From: Alloprevotella sp. OH1205_COT-284
GTDB taxonomy: Bacteria; Bacteroidota; Bacteroidia; Bacteroidales; Bacteroidaceae
Assembly: GCF_003859795.1 (NCBI RefSeq)
Contig: NZ_RQYI01000001.1
Coordinates: forward strand, 1-64,000
Direction of reading: 5' to 3'
DNA length: 64,000 nucleotides
Position 1 is the stretch's first letter. Every line of letters begins with the position of its first letter. The notes under the pieces are model-generated. The model searched no databases and was not told where the DNA came from. It saw nothing but the letters and a program-made list of their open reading frames with translations. A program made the translations under genes and the position numbers. Below, piece after piece: positions 25,096 to 36,395 of this stretch.

Positions 25096-27717
25096 TTATT
25101 TTCCGGTCAGTATTTTTCGGATTTCGTTGAGTTTGTTGAGTGCCTCGACAGGCGTGAGATTGTTGATGTCGAGATGAAGAATTTCGTCGCGAATGGAAGA
25201 AAGGACAGGGTCGTCGAGCTGAAAAAACGACAACTGTGTTCCGCTTCCCGAAGACGGTGCGGAAAGTTCTTCGGGCATATCGGGCATTTTTCCGTTGTTG
25301 GCATTGTTGGCTTCGAGTTGTGCAAGAATGACTTCCGCCCGCTTCACTATGGGCGAGGGCATGCCGGCCAATCTCGCCACGTGTATGCCAAAAGAGTGTT
25401 CGGAACCGCCGCGCGCCAACTTGCGCAAGAAGACAACGCGGTGATCCACCTCGCGCACGGAAACATTGTAGTTTTTGATGCGCGAGAAGAGGTGTTCCAT
25501 CTCGTTGAGCTCGTGGTAGTGGGTGGCAAAGAGGGTGCGGGCGTGGGCTTTGGGATGTTCGTGAATGTGCTCTACGATGCTCCAAGCTATGGAGATGCCG
25601 TCGTAGGTCGAGGTGCCTCGTCCGAGCTCGTCGAAGAGCACGAGCGAACGCTCCGTGAGGTTGTTCATGATGTTGGCCGCTTCGCTCATTTCGACCATGA
25701 AAGTACTCTCGCCCACCGAAATGTTGTCCGACGCTCCGACACGGGTGAAAATCTTGTCGACCACGCCGATGCGGGCAGCATCGGAAGGCACGAAACTTCC
25801 GATTTGTGCAAGCAGGGTGATGAGTGCCGTTTGACGCAACAGCGCACTCTTACCGGCCATGTTCGGCCCCGTGATGATGATGATTTGCTGGTCGTCGGTG
25901 TTGAGCAAAACGTCGTTGGGCACATATTCCTCGCCGACCGGCATGAGGGTTTCGATGACGGGGTGGCGACCGGCTTTGATGTCGATCACCAAACTGTCGT
26001 CCACCACGGGGCGGACGTATCTCCGCTCTTTGGCCAGATGCGCCATGGAGTGGTAGCAGTCCAAATCGGAGAGAGCGCGGGCATTGCGCTGCAAGTCGTT
26101 GATACATTGCGCCGCGGCCTGAACCAGCTCGGCGTAGAGGCGCGTTTCGAGCACAAGGATTTTGTCTTCCGCTCCGAGAATTTTCTCTTCATACTCTTTC
26201 AGCTCCTGCGTGATGTAGCGTTCGGCACTGACGAGCGTCTGTTTGCGTATCCATTCGGCCGGAACGTATTCCTTGTAGGTGTTGCGCACTTCGATGTAGT
26301 AGCCGAAGACGTTGTTGAAACCGATTTTCAGGCTTTGAATACCCGTTCGATTGATTTCGCGTTCTTGAATTTTGAGCAAATAGTCTTTACCCGATGTCTG
26401 GATTTCACGCAGTTCGTCGAGCTGCACATCCACACCGTTGTTGATCACTCCGCCCTTGTTCACGGCCAAAGGCGGATCGGTGCGGAGTTCTCGCTCGATG
26501 CGCTGCCGCAGTTCGGTGCAGGGCGAGAGCTGTTCGCCAATGGTGCGAATACTCTCCTGTGCGGCAGAAGCACACACGTTTTTCAGCACCATCACGGTTT
26601 CCAAGGCCTGCCGAAGCTGTTGCATCTCGCGCGGATTGATGCGGCCGGTGGCCACTTTCGACACGATGCGCTCCAAATCGCCCACCTTGGCCAACTCCAT
26701 CTCGCAGAGTTCGCGGAAATCGGGGTGGCGAAAGAAATGCTCGACGCTGTCGAGGCGACGCTCGATTTCGTCGACCGAACGGAGCGGAAAGAGCATCCAC
26801 CTGCGCAACTGTCGCGCGCCCATGGGGGTGAGTGTGCGGTCTACGACGGAAAGCAGCGAGCGGCCGTCGCCGTGGTTGGTGGAGATGAGTTCGAGGTTGC
26901 GAATGGTGAATTTGTCAAGACGAACGAAACGCTCCTCTTCTATGCGCGAGAGGCGCGTGATGTGGTCGGTTTGGTGATGCTGCGTGAGGTCGAGATAAGT
27001 GAGAATGGCTCCGGCCGCCGTCGTGGCGACATGCAGATGATCGACCCCGAAACCTTTGAGGTTTTTCACGTCGAAGTGTTTCAATACCTTCGTGCGCGCC
27101 GAGGTGTCGGCAAAAGCCCAGTCATCGAGTTCGAACACAAAATAGCGTCCCGAAAAGAGATTGTCGAATTTGCCCTTCAAACCGCGTTCCACCAATATCT
27201 CTTTGGGCATGAAACCGGCCAAAAGCTTGTCGATATATTCCACCTCTCCCTCGGCCACGAGATATTCTCCCGTCGAGATGTCGAGCAGGGAAAGCCCCAC
27301 GGAGGCCGCTCCGAAATGTATGGCCGCCAAGAAGTTGTTTTCGCGGCTTGTCAGCACGTTGTCCCCCAAGGCCACGCCGGGCGTTACCAATTCAGTGATG
27401 CCTCGCTTAACGAGTTTTTTGGTCTGCTTCGGATCTTCGAGTTGGTCGCAAATGGCCACCCGATAGCCGGCACGCACCAGCCTCGGCAGATAGTTGTCGA
27501 GTGCATGATGAGGAAAACCGGCCATTTCGGTCGAGCCGCTCGCTCCCTTTTGGTTACGTTTGGTGAGCGTGATGCCCAACACTTGGGAGGCCACGACGGC
27601 ATCGTCGCAGTAAGTTTCGTAGAAGTCGCCGCATCGAAACAGCAGTATGGCATCGGGATTGGCCGATTTCATGTCGTGAAACTGCCGCATCATCGGCGTG
27701 AGTTCTTCTTTTGCCAT
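25096..27717 (-). CDS. mutS: DNA mismatch repair ATPase
   Basis: About 873 aa, full-length MutS. The mismatch-reading motif is near the N-terminus ([16 protein letters not shown]; Phe-x-Glu). The ATPase domain has Walker [16 protein letters not shown] and the signature region [14 protein letters not shown] with Walker [18 protein letters not shown]. The C-terminal part includes the conserved FATHYHEL. The start is the ATG at 27717; a longer open frame upstream encodes hydrophobic sequence unlike any MutS and overlaps the promoter element at 27768-27775. Confidence 0.97.
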   Translation of the reverse strand: MAKEELTPMMRQFHDMKSANPDAILLFRCGDFYETYCDDAVVASQVLGITLTKRNQKGASGSTEMAGFPHHALDNYLPRLVRAGYRVAICDQLEDPKQTKKLVKRGITELVTPGVALGDNVLTSRENNFLAAIHFGAASVGLSLLDISTGEYLVAEGEVEYIDKLLAGFMPKEILVERGLKGKFDNLFSGRYFVFELDDWAFADTSARTKVLKHFDVKNLKGFGVDHLHVATTAAGAILTYLDLTQHHQTDHITRLSRIEEERFVRLDKFTIRNLELISTNHGDGRSLLSVVDRTLTPMGARQLRRWMLFPLRSVDEIERRLDSVEHFFRHPDFRELCEMELAKVGDLERIVSKVATGRINPREMQQLRQALETVMVLKNVCASAAQESIRTIGEQLSPCTELRQRIERELRTDPPLAVNKGGVINNGVDVQLDELREIQTSGKDYLLKIQEREINRTGIQSLKIGFNNVFGYYIEVRNTYKEYVPAEWIRKQTLVSAERYITQELKEYEEKILGAEDKILVLETRLYAELVQAAAQCINDLQRNARALSDLDCYHSMAHLAKERRYVRPVVDDSLVIDIKAGRHPVIETLMPVGEEYVPNDVLLNTDDQQIIIITGPNMAGKSALLRQTALITLLAQIGSFVPSDAARIGVVDKIFTRVGASDNISVGESTFMVEMSEAANIMNNLTERSLVLFDELGRGTSTYDGISIAWSIVEHIHEHPKAHARTLFATHYHELNEMEHLFSRIKNYNVSVREVDHRVVFLRKLARGGSEHSFGIHVARLAGMPSPIVKRAEVILAQLEANNANNGKMPDMPEELSAPSSGSGTQLSFFQLDDPVLSSIRDEILHLDINNLTPVEALNKLNEIRKILTGK

Positions 27718-27767
27718 GGAGATATGAGGTAGAAATAAATTCGGAGTAAATCGGAAAAGTGAGCAAG

Positions 27768-27775
27768 CAAAGATA
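27768..27775 (-). promoter_or_regulatory. -7 element of mutS
   Basis: TATCTTTG on the minus strand, 50 bp before the mutS ATG. It lies between the uvrA stop and mutS, so mutS can be transcribed separately from uvrA. Confidence 0.5.
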
Positions 27776-27835
27776 CAAAAAAAGCACCACCTCAATAGGA
27801 GAATAGTGCATAAATTTGTAATCAACACCCAAACA

Positions 27836-30664
27836 TTACGCCATTTTTTCGCTCAAATAGCGAGCAGTGTAGCCCTTGCCGTGTTTCACCAACTCTTCGG
27901 GAGTGCCGGCAAACACAAGGCGGCCGCCTTCGGCTCCTCCTTCGGGGCCAAGGTCGATGAGGTGGTCGGCCGTTTTGATGACGTCGAGATTGTGCTCGAT
28001 GACCACGATAGAATGGCCACGGTCAATCAATGCGTCGAAGGCTTTGAGAAGGCGTTGAATGTCGTGGAAGTGAAGACCGGTAGTGGGCTCGTCGAAGATA
28101 AACAAGGTAGGTTCGCAACGCTCCTGTCCCAAATAATAAGCCAGCTTGACGCGTTGATTTTCACCCCCGGAGAGGGTGGAAGAAGATTGTCCGAGTTTGA
28201 TGTAGCCCAACCCCACGTCTTGCAGCGGACGCAAACGGCAGACGATTTTCTTTTTCTTGTTCGCGTCGAAAAACTCTATGGCCTGATTGACCGTCATGTC
28301 GAGGATGTCGCAGATGTTTTTGCCGGCGAATTTGACATCGAGCACTTCCGACTTGAAACGACGGCCGTGACAGCTTTCGCACTCCAAAACCAAATCGGCC
28401 ATGAATTGCATTTCCACCTTCACCGTACCCTCACCCTTGCACTCTTCGCAACGACCGCCGTCGGTGTTGAACGAGAAGAAGGCCGGAGTCATGTCCAGCT
28501 GTCGAGCCAAAGGCTGTTCGGCCATGAGCTTACGGATTTCATCGTAAGCCTTCACATAAGTGACGGGGTTGGAGCGTGAAGATTTTCCGATAGGATTTTG
28601 ATCGACAAAATCGACGATTTTGATGTCGGCGATGTTTCCCTCGATGCGCACAAATTCTCCCGGACGTTCGCCTCCTTCGTTGAGTTCCCGCCGCAGGGCT
28701 TGATAGAAAATGTCGCGCACAAGGGTTGATTTACCGGAGCCGGAAACACCCGTCACCACCGTAAAGACGTTGAGCGGAAACTTTACGTCAATGCCTTTGA
28801 GATTATTGTGACGGGCACCGATGATGTCGATCGAACGATTCCAACGTCGGCGAACGGAGGGTGTGGGAATGCTTTCCGCGCCGTTCAGAAAATTGACGGT
28901 GTGACTCTGCACGGAGGTTGTTTTCGAGGATTTCAAAACCGACATCGCCGTTCCGTTCCACACCACTTCTCCGCCGTTTCTTCCGGCTTCGGGGCCGATG
29001 TCGATGATGTGGTCGGCAGCACGAATGATGTCTTCGTCGTGTTCGACCACCACGACGGTGTTGCCTTGGTCGCGCAATTGTTGCAACACGCGAATGAGGC
29101 GATCCGTGTCGCGAGAATGAAGACCGATGGAAGGCTCGTCGAGAATGTAAAGACTGCCCACAAGCGAACTTCCCAAAGAGGTGGCCAGATTGATGCGCTG
29201 GCTCTCACCGCCGGAGAGCGAATTGCTCAAACGATCGAGGGTGAGATAGCTCAACCCGACTTCGTCGAGAAAGCGAAGACGATTGCGGATTTCGACCAGC
29301 AGGCGAGAGGCGACTTGGGTTTCATGCTCGTCGAGCTGCAACGCGTCGAACCATTCCGACAGTTCGCTCACGGGCATTCGCACCAAATCCGCTATCGTCC
29401 GTCCGCCGACGCGCACATAGAGAGCTTCTTTTCGCAACCGACTCCCCTTGCAAAAGGGACAAGAGGTTTTGCCGCGATAGCGAGAGAGCATCACACGATA
29501 TTGAATTTTATATTGATTTTCTTCGAGCATGCGGAAAAAGTTGTCGATCGAAACATCGCCTCCTCCTTCATCCCACACGATGCCTTTTCCGCCATGCCAA
29601 AGCAGCTCTCTCTGCGCATCGGTCAGATTGAAATAGGGCTCAAAAATGGGGAAATCGTGTTGTGCCGCTTTTCGCATGAACTCTTGTTGCCAAATGCTCA
29701 TCTTTTCACCGCGCCAACACATCACCGCGCCATCGTAGACCGACAAAGAGCGATCGGGGACGACGAGGCTTTCATCGATGCCGACAACACGACCGAAACC
29801 TTCGCACTTTGGGCATGCACCGGCCGGAGAGTTGAAAGAAAACAAGTTGTCGCCGGGTGTTTCAAAAACAATGCCGTCGGCTTCAAAGCGTGTGGAAAAC
29901 GACACCAGTTCGCCCTCGGGATAAAAACGCAACAAGCATTCGCCGTCACCCTCAAACAAAGCTGTTTCGACAGAATCTGTCAGGCGTGAAATGCCATCTT
30001 TCGAACCATCGACAACCAGTCTGTCAATCAACAAAAAAAGCCGCTTTTCGGCCAATGCCCGTTCATTCTCAAACAGAGCAGCCTCGCTCTCGACAGCTTC
30101 CTCCATGCGCAACATTTTTCCGTCGACGTCAAGCCTCGACAACCCTTGCTGCATCATCACTTCGATCTGCTCCTTGAAGGTGCGATCGTGCAGTGTTTTG
30201 AGCGGTGCGAGCACGGTGAAGCGCGTGCCGACAGGTCTTTTCAAAACGGCCTCCACCACGTCGTCGGCACTATGACGCCGCACTTCCTCTCCGCTCACAG
30301 GCGAATAGGTGCGACCGATTCTGGCAAAAAGCAAGCGAAGATATTCATAAATCTCTGTGCTCGTGCCCACGGTCGAACGGGGGTTGCGGCTCGTCACTTT
30401 TTGTTCGATGGCGATGGCGGGAGGCAATCCCTTGATGAAATCGCATTCTGGCTTGTTCATTCTTCCCAAAAACTGTCGCGCATAAGCCGAAAGGCTCTCC
30501 ACGTAGCGGCGTTGTCCTTCGGCATAGAGCGTGTCGAAAGCCAATGAGGATTTTCCGGAACCGGAGAGTCCGGTGATGACCACAAATTTTTCGCGAGGAA
30601 TCTCCAAATCTATGTTTTTGAGATTATTGACCCTCGCACCTTTCACGATGATGGCGTTGTTCAT
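27836..30664 (-). CDS. uvrA: excinuclease ABC subunit A
   Basis: 942 aa, full length. Damage-recognition ATPase of nucleotide excision repair. Both ABC modules are complete: the first with [19 protein letters not shown], signature [12 protein letters not shown] and Walker [12 protein letters not shown]; the second with [26 protein letters not shown] and [11 protein letters not shown]. Zinc-binding motifs are seen at [19 protein letters not shown] and CEECKGEG...CESCHGRRF. Downstream on the strand are mutS and, beyond it, a nitroreductase gene, giving a DNA-repair pair. Confidence 0.97.
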   Translation of the reverse strand: MNNAIIVKGARVNNLKNIDLEIPREKFVVITGLSGSGKSSLAFDTLYAEGQRRYVESLSAYARQFLGRMNKPECDFIKGLPPAIAIEQKVTSRNPRSTVGTSTEIYEYLRLLFARIGRTYSPVSGEEVRRHSADDVVEAVLKRPVGTRFTVLAPLKTLHDRTFKEQIEVMMQQGLSRLDVDGKMLRMEEAVESEAALFENERALAEKRLFLLIDRLVVDGSKDGISRLTDSVETALFEGDGECLLRFYPEGELVSFSTRFEADGIVFETPGDNLFSFNSPAGACPKCEGFGRVVGIDESLVVPDRSLSVYDGAVMCWRGEKMSIWQQEFMRKAAQHDFPIFEPYFNLTDAQRELLWHGGKGIVWDEGGGDVSIDNFFRMLEENQYKIQYRVMLSRYRGKTSCPFCKGSRLRKEALYVRVGGRTIADLVRMPVSELSEWFDALQLDEHETQVASRLLVEIRNRLRFLDEVGLSYLTLDRLSNSLSGGESQRINLATSLGSSLVGSLYILDEPSIGLHSRDTDRLIRVLQQLRDQGNTVVVVEHDEDIIRAADHIIDIGPEAGRNGGEVVWNGTAMSVLKSSKTTSVQSHTVNFLNGAESIPTPSVRRRWNRSIDIIGARHNNLKGIDVKFPLNVFTVVTGVSGSGKSTLVRDIFYQALRRELNEGGERPGEFVRIEGNIADIKIVDFVDQNPIGKSSRSNPVTYVKAYDEIRKLMAEQPLARQLDMTPAFFSFNTDGGRCEECKGEGTVKVEMQFMADLVLECESCHGRRFKSEVLDVKFAGKNICDILDMTVNQAIEFFDANKKKKIVCRLRPLQDVGLGYIKLGQSSSTLSGGENQRVKLAYYLGQERCEPTLFIFDEPTTGLHFHDIQRLLKAFDALIDRGHSIVVIEHNLDVIKTADHLIDLGPEGGAEGGRLVFAGTPEELVKHGKGYTARYLSEKMA

Positions 30665-30727
30665 ACGGGAAATCGGGAGAATGTAAGATGAAAAAAAGGA
30701 AACGTCAATTCCTCTCGGAACTACGCT

Positions 30728-31618
30728 TTATTGTTGATGATGGCTTTTTCGCCGCATCACTCCACAAACAAATCTCGGAGCATCGAAACAGTCGTTTGAA
30801 GCGGACACATCGTCATAGCCGAGCAATTCAAACAATTCGAGCACATGTCGGTTGTAGTCGCGGTGGGTTTCGACGCAGAGCACGCCGCCGTCCGCAAGGT
30901 GCGTCGTGCCAAACCGACCGAGAGCGCGGTAAAACACCAGCGGATCGTAATCGGGTACGAAAAGTGCCGTGTGAGGTTCGTGTTCGACCACATGCCGAGC
31001 CATATCGGCCGCTTCGCGTCGGCGGATATAGGGCGGATTGCTCACGATGAGATCAAATGGTCTTTCGGGCGGACAACTCTCTTCCGAAAGGGGGATGACG
31101 TCTTTCTGTTCGAAGCGTATGTTTGCACCGAGCGAGGCGGCATTGCCACGCGCCACTGCGAGCGCATCGGGCGAAATGTCCCACGCCGTGATGTCGGCAT
31201 CGGGCAGGCGCAAGGCCAGACTTGCGGCAATGCAACCGCTACCCGTTCCCACGTCGAGAATACATGCCCGGCCTTTGGAACAACGTGCGGCGGCAAGCTC
31301 CACAAGCCCGACCGTTTCGACACGGGGAATGAGCACGGCGGGCGACACCTCGAAGAAATGACCGTCGAACTCAGCATGACCGAGCACGTATTGCAACGGT
31401 TCGCCCCGTTCAAGGCGGAAGATGTCTTCTTGAAGCCTGTCGTTTTCCTCACAGGTGAGCGAGAGAGTTTTGTCGAGCAAAATGTCGGTTCGGTTCACCT
31501 TGAAGCGATCGGCAAGATAGCAGGCGGCAATGGCTTTGGCTTCGCGTTCGTCGTAGTCGGGCGTGAGCCTCAGCGCAATCATGCGGTCGAGGCGGAACAG
31601 GGAATGATCGATTTTCAT
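30728..31618 (-). CDS. prmC: peptide chain release factor N5-glutamine methyltransferase
   Basis: About 296 aa. It methylates the GGQ glutamine of release factors. An N-terminal helical domain (about 1-90) precedes a Rossmann methyltransferase domain with the SAM motif ILDVGTGSGCIAASLAL and the diagnostic IVSNPPYIRR. The start at MKIDHSLF (31618) was preferred to a codon six residues upstream. It lies downstream of the sulfatase-fold gene on the plus side and is separated from uvrA by 63 bp. Confidence 0.93.
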   Translation of the reverse strand: MKIDHSLFRLDRMIALRLTPDYDEREAKAIAACYLADRFKVNRTDILLDKTLSLTCEENDRLQEDIFRLERGEPLQYVLGHAEFDGHFFEVSPAVLIPRVETVGLVELAAARCSKGRACILDVGTGSGCIAASLALRLPDADITAWDISPDALAVARGNAASLGANIRFEQKDVIPLSEESCPPERPFDLIVSNPPYIRRREAADMARHVVEHEPHTALFVPDYDPLVFYRALGRFGTTHLADGGVLCVETHRDYNRHVLELFELLGYDDVSASNDCFDAPRFVCGVMRRKSHHQQ

Positions 31619-31639
31619 GAGAGGGGGGGGGCACATGAT

Positions 31640-33490
31640 TTATTTCAGATGTTCAAGATCGCGATAGATCTTTTGCATAAACGCCTTGGCCTTGTTGAGG
31701 CGAATGCCCGTGGGGTCGGGAGTGGTGTTTGATGCGCCTCGAATGGCCAGTTCGTAGGTGGTGACGCCTGTCGAATCGATCAACGTGTAGCCTTCCGGCC
31801 ATGCGTGGAAGGCACAAGGGTTGGTGTAGGTTTGCGAGAGCACGTCGCGCGAGAAGCGGAAACGTTCGTGGCCGATGCCGAGCTGTCCGAGCAGCGTGGC
31901 CGGGAGGTCGGTTTGGTTGCAGATCGCCTCAACGCGACGCGGCTGTTTGACGGCACCTCCCGTCCAAATCATCGGGATGTGGTATTTGCGCGTGTCAAAC
32001 TCGTTGATGTCCACCGGCCACGAAACGCCGTGGTCGGGCAGAATGACGATCAGCGTATTGTTCCATTCGGGACGACGACGAAACTCCGCTATGAAGTTGC
32101 CGATCGATTTGTCGAGATAAGCAAAAGCATTGAGCACGGGATCGTCAAGCTGCTCGTGGGGCACTTCCCAAGGTTCGTGGCTCGAAAGAGTCAGTATCGT
32201 TTTGAACCAAGGTTTGTCGGTCGGCGTGCGGTCGATTTCTTTCAGCAGTTCGGCAAACATCAAGTGGTCGGTGATACCCCATTTGTGTGTGCCGCGGAGC
32301 TTTTCGGGAAAATCGGCATCTCCCATTACGAGGTCGTACCCCGTGGCGAGGAGGTAGGAGTTCATATTGGTGAAGTTCTTGTCGCCGCCATAATAGAACG
32401 CCGTGTTGTAGCCTTCGGCTTTGAGCGATCCGGCGATGGAGGGCAACACGCGCGACTTGGCCGGCATCTTCATCACACTGGCATCGGGGAAGGCCGGATA
32501 GCCGGAGAAAGCGCAGATAGTGCCGCGGTCGGTGCGGAAACTGTTGGCGTAGCAGCGCGAGAAGAACACGCCCTCTTCGGCCAACCGGTCGAGATGAGTG
32601 GTGACGCCTTTCGTGCCTTCGGTGCAGCCCACCACTCTTCCGCCACACCCTTCCATGAGAATGAGCAACACGTTGGGGCGTCGGACGGTGAGGAGGGAGT
32701 CGGTGGGGAGAATGCGGCTTTCAGTGTTGTAGCCCAAGGTTTCGAAGATCTTATCGGCCTCTTCGGGCGAAAAATAAAGTGCCTGTCGGGAGTAGTCTTT
32801 CTCTTTGAACAACGAGTAGAAGAACGAGAAAATCGGATTGACGGCCGAGTGGTTGAGATACTGATTGGAGGAGAAGTAAACCATGCCAACATTGGCCGTG
32901 GAAGTACCCACACCGCCGCGAACAGCCAAAAAGAGCAAACCGCCGACCAGCAACAGAACGGTGCCGAAAAACGACCGTTGCCTCATCGACGAGGAGCGGA
33001 GCAAGGCTTCTTTTTGAGGATAAAGTGTCCACAGCAAACGAGCATAACCGCCCACCAACAGAAGAAACACCACCAAGGCGACAACGACAAACCCGGTGTT
33101 GAGGCTGTCGGTTACTCCCGACGGATTGTCGAGGTAGGAAAGGCAGACGGCGTCGAGCTTAAAGCCCCATTTTTCGTAGAGAATGGTATCGACGATGAAG
33201 ACCAATATGACGGTCAGGGCGATGACGGAGGTGTAGACGCGATAGAGCAGACGCAGCAGGCTCTCGCACCGATTTTCTTTCACAAAAAGGCCGAACAGCA
33301 TTGCCAGCCACAAGGGTGCGGAGGCATAGGCCGCGACGTTGAGATCGAGGGCAAGACCGTGGGCAATGACTTGAAACGTGTCCGTCGGCGAAACCCAGCC
33401 GTTGTGTAGGAAAAACACGAATTTGGCGACGACGAAAGTTAAAACGAGCGTCGCATAGAATTTGAGGAGAAACGATAATCTTGTTGTCAC
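31640..33490 (-). CDS. LTA synthase / sulfatase-fold membrane enzyme
   Basis: 616 aa. Five or so N-terminal membrane segments (about 1-180) are followed by a large extracytoplasmic sulfatase/alkaline-phosphatase-fold domain. The metal site begins with VLLILMEGCGGRVVG, and the nucleophile region reads SFRTDRGTICAFSGYPAFP, where a threonine or serine is used in lipoteichoic acid synthase and phosphoethanolamine transferase relatives. Later motifs are LSSHEPWEVP and LIVILPDHGVSWPVD (metal-binding DH). In Gram-negatives such proteins usually modify envelope glycans or lipids with a phospho group. The start codon is GTG. The upstream neighbour is an MsbA-type exporter. Confidence 0.85.
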   Translation of the reverse strand: MTTRLSFLLKFYATLVLTFVVAKFVFFLHNGWVSPTDTFQVIAHGLALDLNVAAYASAPLWLAMLFGLFVKENRCESLLRLLYRVYTSVIALTVILVFIVDTILYEKWGFKLDAVCLSYLDNPSGVTDSLNTGFVVVALVVFLLLVGGYARLLWTLYPQKEALLRSSSMRQRSFFGTVLLLVGGLLFLAVRGGVGTSTANVGMVYFSSNQYLNHSAVNPIFSFFYSLFKEKDYSRQALYFSPEEADKIFETLGYNTESRILPTDSLLTVRRPNVLLILMEGCGGRVVGCTEGTKGVTTHLDRLAEEGVFFSRCYANSFRTDRGTICAFSGYPAFPDASVMKMPAKSRVLPSIAGSLKAEGYNTAFYYGGDKNFTNMNSYLLATGYDLVMGDADFPEKLRGTHKWGITDHLMFAELLKEIDRTPTDKPWFKTILTLSSHEPWEVPHEQLDDPVLNAFAYLDKSIGNFIAEFRRRPEWNNTLIVILPDHGVSWPVDINEFDTRKYHIPMIWTGGAVKQPRRVEAICNQTDLPATLLGQLGIGHERFRFSRDVLSQTYTNPCAFHAWPEGYTLIDSTGVTTYELAIRGASNTTPDPTGIRLNKAKAFMQKIYRDLEHLK

Positions 33491-33561
33491 AACAATGATG
33501 TTATGGATGAAAACGAGTTTAGTTGCTATGTTGTATTGGGTCGGGGGAGGGGCTTACTTTC

Positions 33562-33593
33562 GGCAACGGCAATGTCGTTCAGCTTCCGTTGCC
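33562..33593 (-). terminator. hairpin between the ABC exporter and sulfatase-fold genes
   Basis: GGCAACGG and CCGTTGCC form an 8-bp stem with a 16-nt loop, 21 bp after the ABC gene's stop. No T-run follows, so termination is uncertain. Confidence 0.35.
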
Positions 33594-33613
33594 TCAAACT
33601 CTCCCTCCGCGTC

Positions 33614-35458
33614 TCACAGCTGCTGCATGTCGTTGAGGCGTTTGTAGTAGCCGTTGAGTTGCAAGAGGCTGTCGTGTGTACCGCGTTCTACGATTCGTCC
33701 TTCGTGCAGTACGAGGATTTCGTGGGCATGGCGAATGGTCGAAAGCCGGTGAGCAATGGCGATCGTGGTTCGGCTCGACATCAGTCGCTCCAACGCCTCT
33801 TGCACCAAACGCTCGCTCTCGGTGTCAAGGGCGGAAGTGGCCTCGTCGAGAATGAGAATGTCGGGATTTTTGAGAATGGCTCTTGCGATAGAAATACGTT
33901 GGCGTTGTCCGCCCGACAATCGACAGCCACGATCGCCCACCGAGGTGTCGTATCCGGCTTCGGTGGCCATGATGAAGTCGTGGGCATTGGCCACTTTGGC
34001 GGCCTCGATGACCTGTTCGAGCGTAGCGTTTTCGACGCCGAAAGCAATATTGTTGAAAAACGAGTCGTTGAAAAGAATGGCCTCCTGATTGACATTGCCG
34101 ATGAGGGCGCGCAGATCGCTCAAACGGAGGGCGCGCACGTCTTTTCCGTCGATCAAAATGCTACCCTCCGTCACATCGTGGTATCGCGGCACGAGATCGA
34201 CCAACGTACTCTTTCCGCTTCCGCTCTGTCCGACAAGAGCCACAGTCTGCCCTCTCCGCACGGTGAAGTCCACTCCTCGAATGACGAGTTTGGGCTCTTC
34301 GTCGTTGGCATTGGCATAGGCGAATTTCACGTTGCGAAACTCAATGCTGTCTTCCAACTTTTCGACGGTAAGGGGATTTTCCGGTTCGCAAATGGGATTT
34401 TCGGCCAATAGAATTTTATTGACGCGCTCCATTGAAGCCAATCCTTTGGGAATGGAGTAGCTGGCTCTCGAAAGGTCTTTGAGCGGCTGAATGAGGCTGT
34501 ACAAAATCACCATGTAGAAGATGAACGTGGGGGCATCAATGGGACTGTTGTCGGAGAAAATGAGCGTTCCGCCATACCACAGCACAAGCACGATGAGACA
34601 GGTGCCGAGAAATTCGCTCACGGGGTGTGCCGATCCTTGCCGGGTGGACACCGAGGCTGAAATGTTGCGAAAGTCATTGGTGATTTTCTCAAACCGCTCC
34701 TGCATCTTGCGCTCCGCACCGAAGGCTTTGATGATGCGCATGCCGCCAAGGGTTTCTTCGAGTTGCGACATCGTTTCGCTCCACCTTGTTTGTGCCAACA
34801 TGCTCGATTGTTTGAGTTTTCGGCCGATTTTACCCATTGCCCACCCCATTAACGGCAACACGACGATGGTGAAAATCGTGAGTTGCCAAGAGGTGTAGAG
34901 CAACACGCCGAAATAAATGGTGAGCAACACGGGATTTTTGATGATCATCTCCAAACTTCCCATGATAGAATTTTCGATTTCGTTGATGTCGCCACTCATT
35001 CGGGCAATGATGTCGCCTTTTCGCTCGTCGCTGAAAAAAGAAAGCGGCAGGCGCGTGATTTTGCGATAAACGGCATTGCGAATATCGCGCACAATGCCCG
35101 TTCGCACCGGCACCATTGTGGCCACGGAGGCAAAGTAGCACGACGTTTTCAAGGCCGTGGCAAACACCAGAAACAAGCCGATCATGAGCAGCGTGGTGCT
35201 GGCACCGTATTCGGCAATCAGACGTGTGGTGTAGTAATAGAGATTGTTGATGAGGATTTCTTTCAAATCGTCGAACTGCCAAGGGCGAAACTCGTAGTGC
35301 TGCCGGTTGATGCCGAAAAGCAATTGGAGCATGGGCACAAGCGAAATGAAAGAAAAAATGTTGAGCACCGCACTGAACACATTGAATAAGAGCGAAGCTC
35401 CCAAATAAGCCTTATAGGGTGCGACGTAGCGTCGCATCATTCTGAAAAATTCTTTCAC
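33614..35458 (-). CDS. MsbA-like ABC transporter, fused permease and ATPase
   Basis: 614 aa, a typical half-transporter. Six membrane segments occupy about residues 15-330. The nucleotide-binding domain (about 370-614) has Walker [16 protein letters not shown], signature LSGGQRQRISIARA, Walker B ILILDEATSALD and the switch histidine in AIAHRLSTIRHA. It is predicted to export lipids or lipid-linked molecules across the inner membrane as a homodimer. The start is GTG with a -7 box 28 bp upstream. The sulfatase-fold gene downstream on the same strand fits a joint envelope role, but that is an inference. Confidence 0.9.
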   Translation of the reverse strand: MKEFFRMMRRYVAPYKAYLGASLLFNVFSAVLNIFSFISLVPMLQLLFGINRQHYEFRPWQFDDLKEILINNLYYYTTRLIAEYGASTTLLMIGLFLVFATALKTSCYFASVATMVPVRTGIVRDIRNAVYRKITRLPLSFFSDERKGDIIARMSGDINEIENSIMGSLEMIIKNPVLLTIYFGVLLYTSWQLTIFTIVVLPLMGWAMGKIGRKLKQSSMLAQTRWSETMSQLEETLGGMRIIKAFGAERKMQERFEKITNDFRNISASVSTRQGSAHPVSEFLGTCLIVLVLWYGGTLIFSDNSPIDAPTFIFYMVILYSLIQPLKDLSRASYSIPKGLASMERVNKILLAENPICEPENPLTVEKLEDSIEFRNVKFAYANANDEEPKLVIRGVDFTVRRGQTVALVGQSGSGKSTLVDLVPRYHDVTEGSILIDGKDVRALRLSDLRALIGNVNQEAILFNDSFFNNIAFGVENATLEQVIEAAKVANAHDFIMATEAGYDTSVGDRGCRLSGGQRQRISIARAILKNPDILILDEATSALDTESERLVQEALERLMSSRTTIAIAHRLSTIRHAHEILVLHEGRIVERGTHDSLLQLNGYYKRLNDMQQL

Positions 35459-35485
35459 GAAAAATCGTATTTATATATTGCCTTG

Positions 35486-35493
35486 CAAAAATA
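35486..35493 (-). promoter_or_regulatory. -7 element of the ABC exporter gene
   Basis: TATTTTTG on the minus strand, 28 bp before the GTG start at 35458. Confidence 0.45.
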
Positions 35494-35789
35494 CACAGAA
35501 AAAGCGAGACACCGACATCTTTCGGGCGAAATATCTTGTCTTAGAGCTACCGCTCACCGCTCATTTCTATCATATCGTTGCCTGCAAGACCGCGGCAAAA
35601 CCATACGCATTCCCAAAACCACACGCAGCAAAACCGCCGCCGATTTCTCCGCAATGTGAACGAACGCACCTTGGGTTGCGCATCAAGTGTGGTTTTTAGG
35701 GGGGGAAGATTGCCCCGTTACGGGAGGCTTATCTCACAATGATCTCATAAAATCGTCGAAAAACATACACTTCTCCTCCCATTTCACTG

Positions 35790-36240
35790 AATATCAACAA
35801 CATCGGAGTGTAGACAACAATTTTCCCATCTACACGAAAAATGGGGAAGTCAATGATACACAGACCAAAAGGAATGTAGACGGATTTCCCCAAAACCTAC
35901 TTATTATACATTTTATACATTCTGCGATTTCGAGCCTTTGCACGCTTTCCCGATGCAACGTGTAGGTTGTGACAACGAATGTAGACGATTTCCCGTGTTG
36001 CATACACTCACAACAATCTATATATCTGCGATTTACACAAAAAATGTAGACAATGTAGACAAAAAAAAGGAAAAAGTCTGGGTAAGGGCTGAAAATGTTT
36101 TTTTTACGAAGAATGGTTGCACCTCCTCTTCGACTTGTCGGGATATGCTTTGGTGCGTCGGAACGCGTCTTACCCAAGGAGTAGAACAAACGGAGTAACG
36201 AGTAGAAAAATCTATCACAGACCTAAATTCCGAAAGTTCC
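35790..36240 (+). repeat. diverged composite element: ATGTAGACA words plus 21-bp array (locus 5)
   Basis: Gene-free region between the ABC exporter and upp. It holds repeated TGTAGAC words (at about 35810, 35875, 35980, 36044 and 36053), inverted pairs TTATACATTTTATACATT (35903-35920), and a direct pair AATGTAGACAATGTAGACAA (36043-36062) with 9-bp spacing. These mirror the GAAGGCA word pairs of the 13, 24 and 44 kb elements. It ends in a 21-bp array (about 36170-36226) with cores TTACCCAAGGAGTAG, CGGAGTAACGAGTAG and CTATCACAGACCTAA. No long C/G-alternating tract is present. The stretch 35494-35789 shows nothing I can identify. Confidence 0.65.
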
Positions 36241-36316
36241 CAATCGCTTTTCTTTTTGCTTCTCTTCTCGGTAATTCGGACTTTCGACATTGGGACTATC
36301 CCCTCTCTCATGGTGT

Positions 36317-36352
36317 GAGGCCGCACCGGAACCAAAGCTCCGGAGCGGCCTC
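36317..36352 (-). terminator. hairpin downstream of upp
   Basis: GAGGCCGC pairs with GCGGCCTC, and inside it CCGGA with TCCGG, giving a strong stem about 44 bp after the upp stop. There is no T-run, so the role is inferred from position. Confidence 0.45.
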
Positions 36353-36395
36353 CAAACAAAAAGGCAGAAACGATGAGGGTACGCTGTCGAAACGG

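Noticed and set aside
27718-27828. N-terminal extension of MutS (start at 27828)
   Set aside because: It overlaps a -7 promoter element and encodes hydrophobic sequence absent from MutS proteins.
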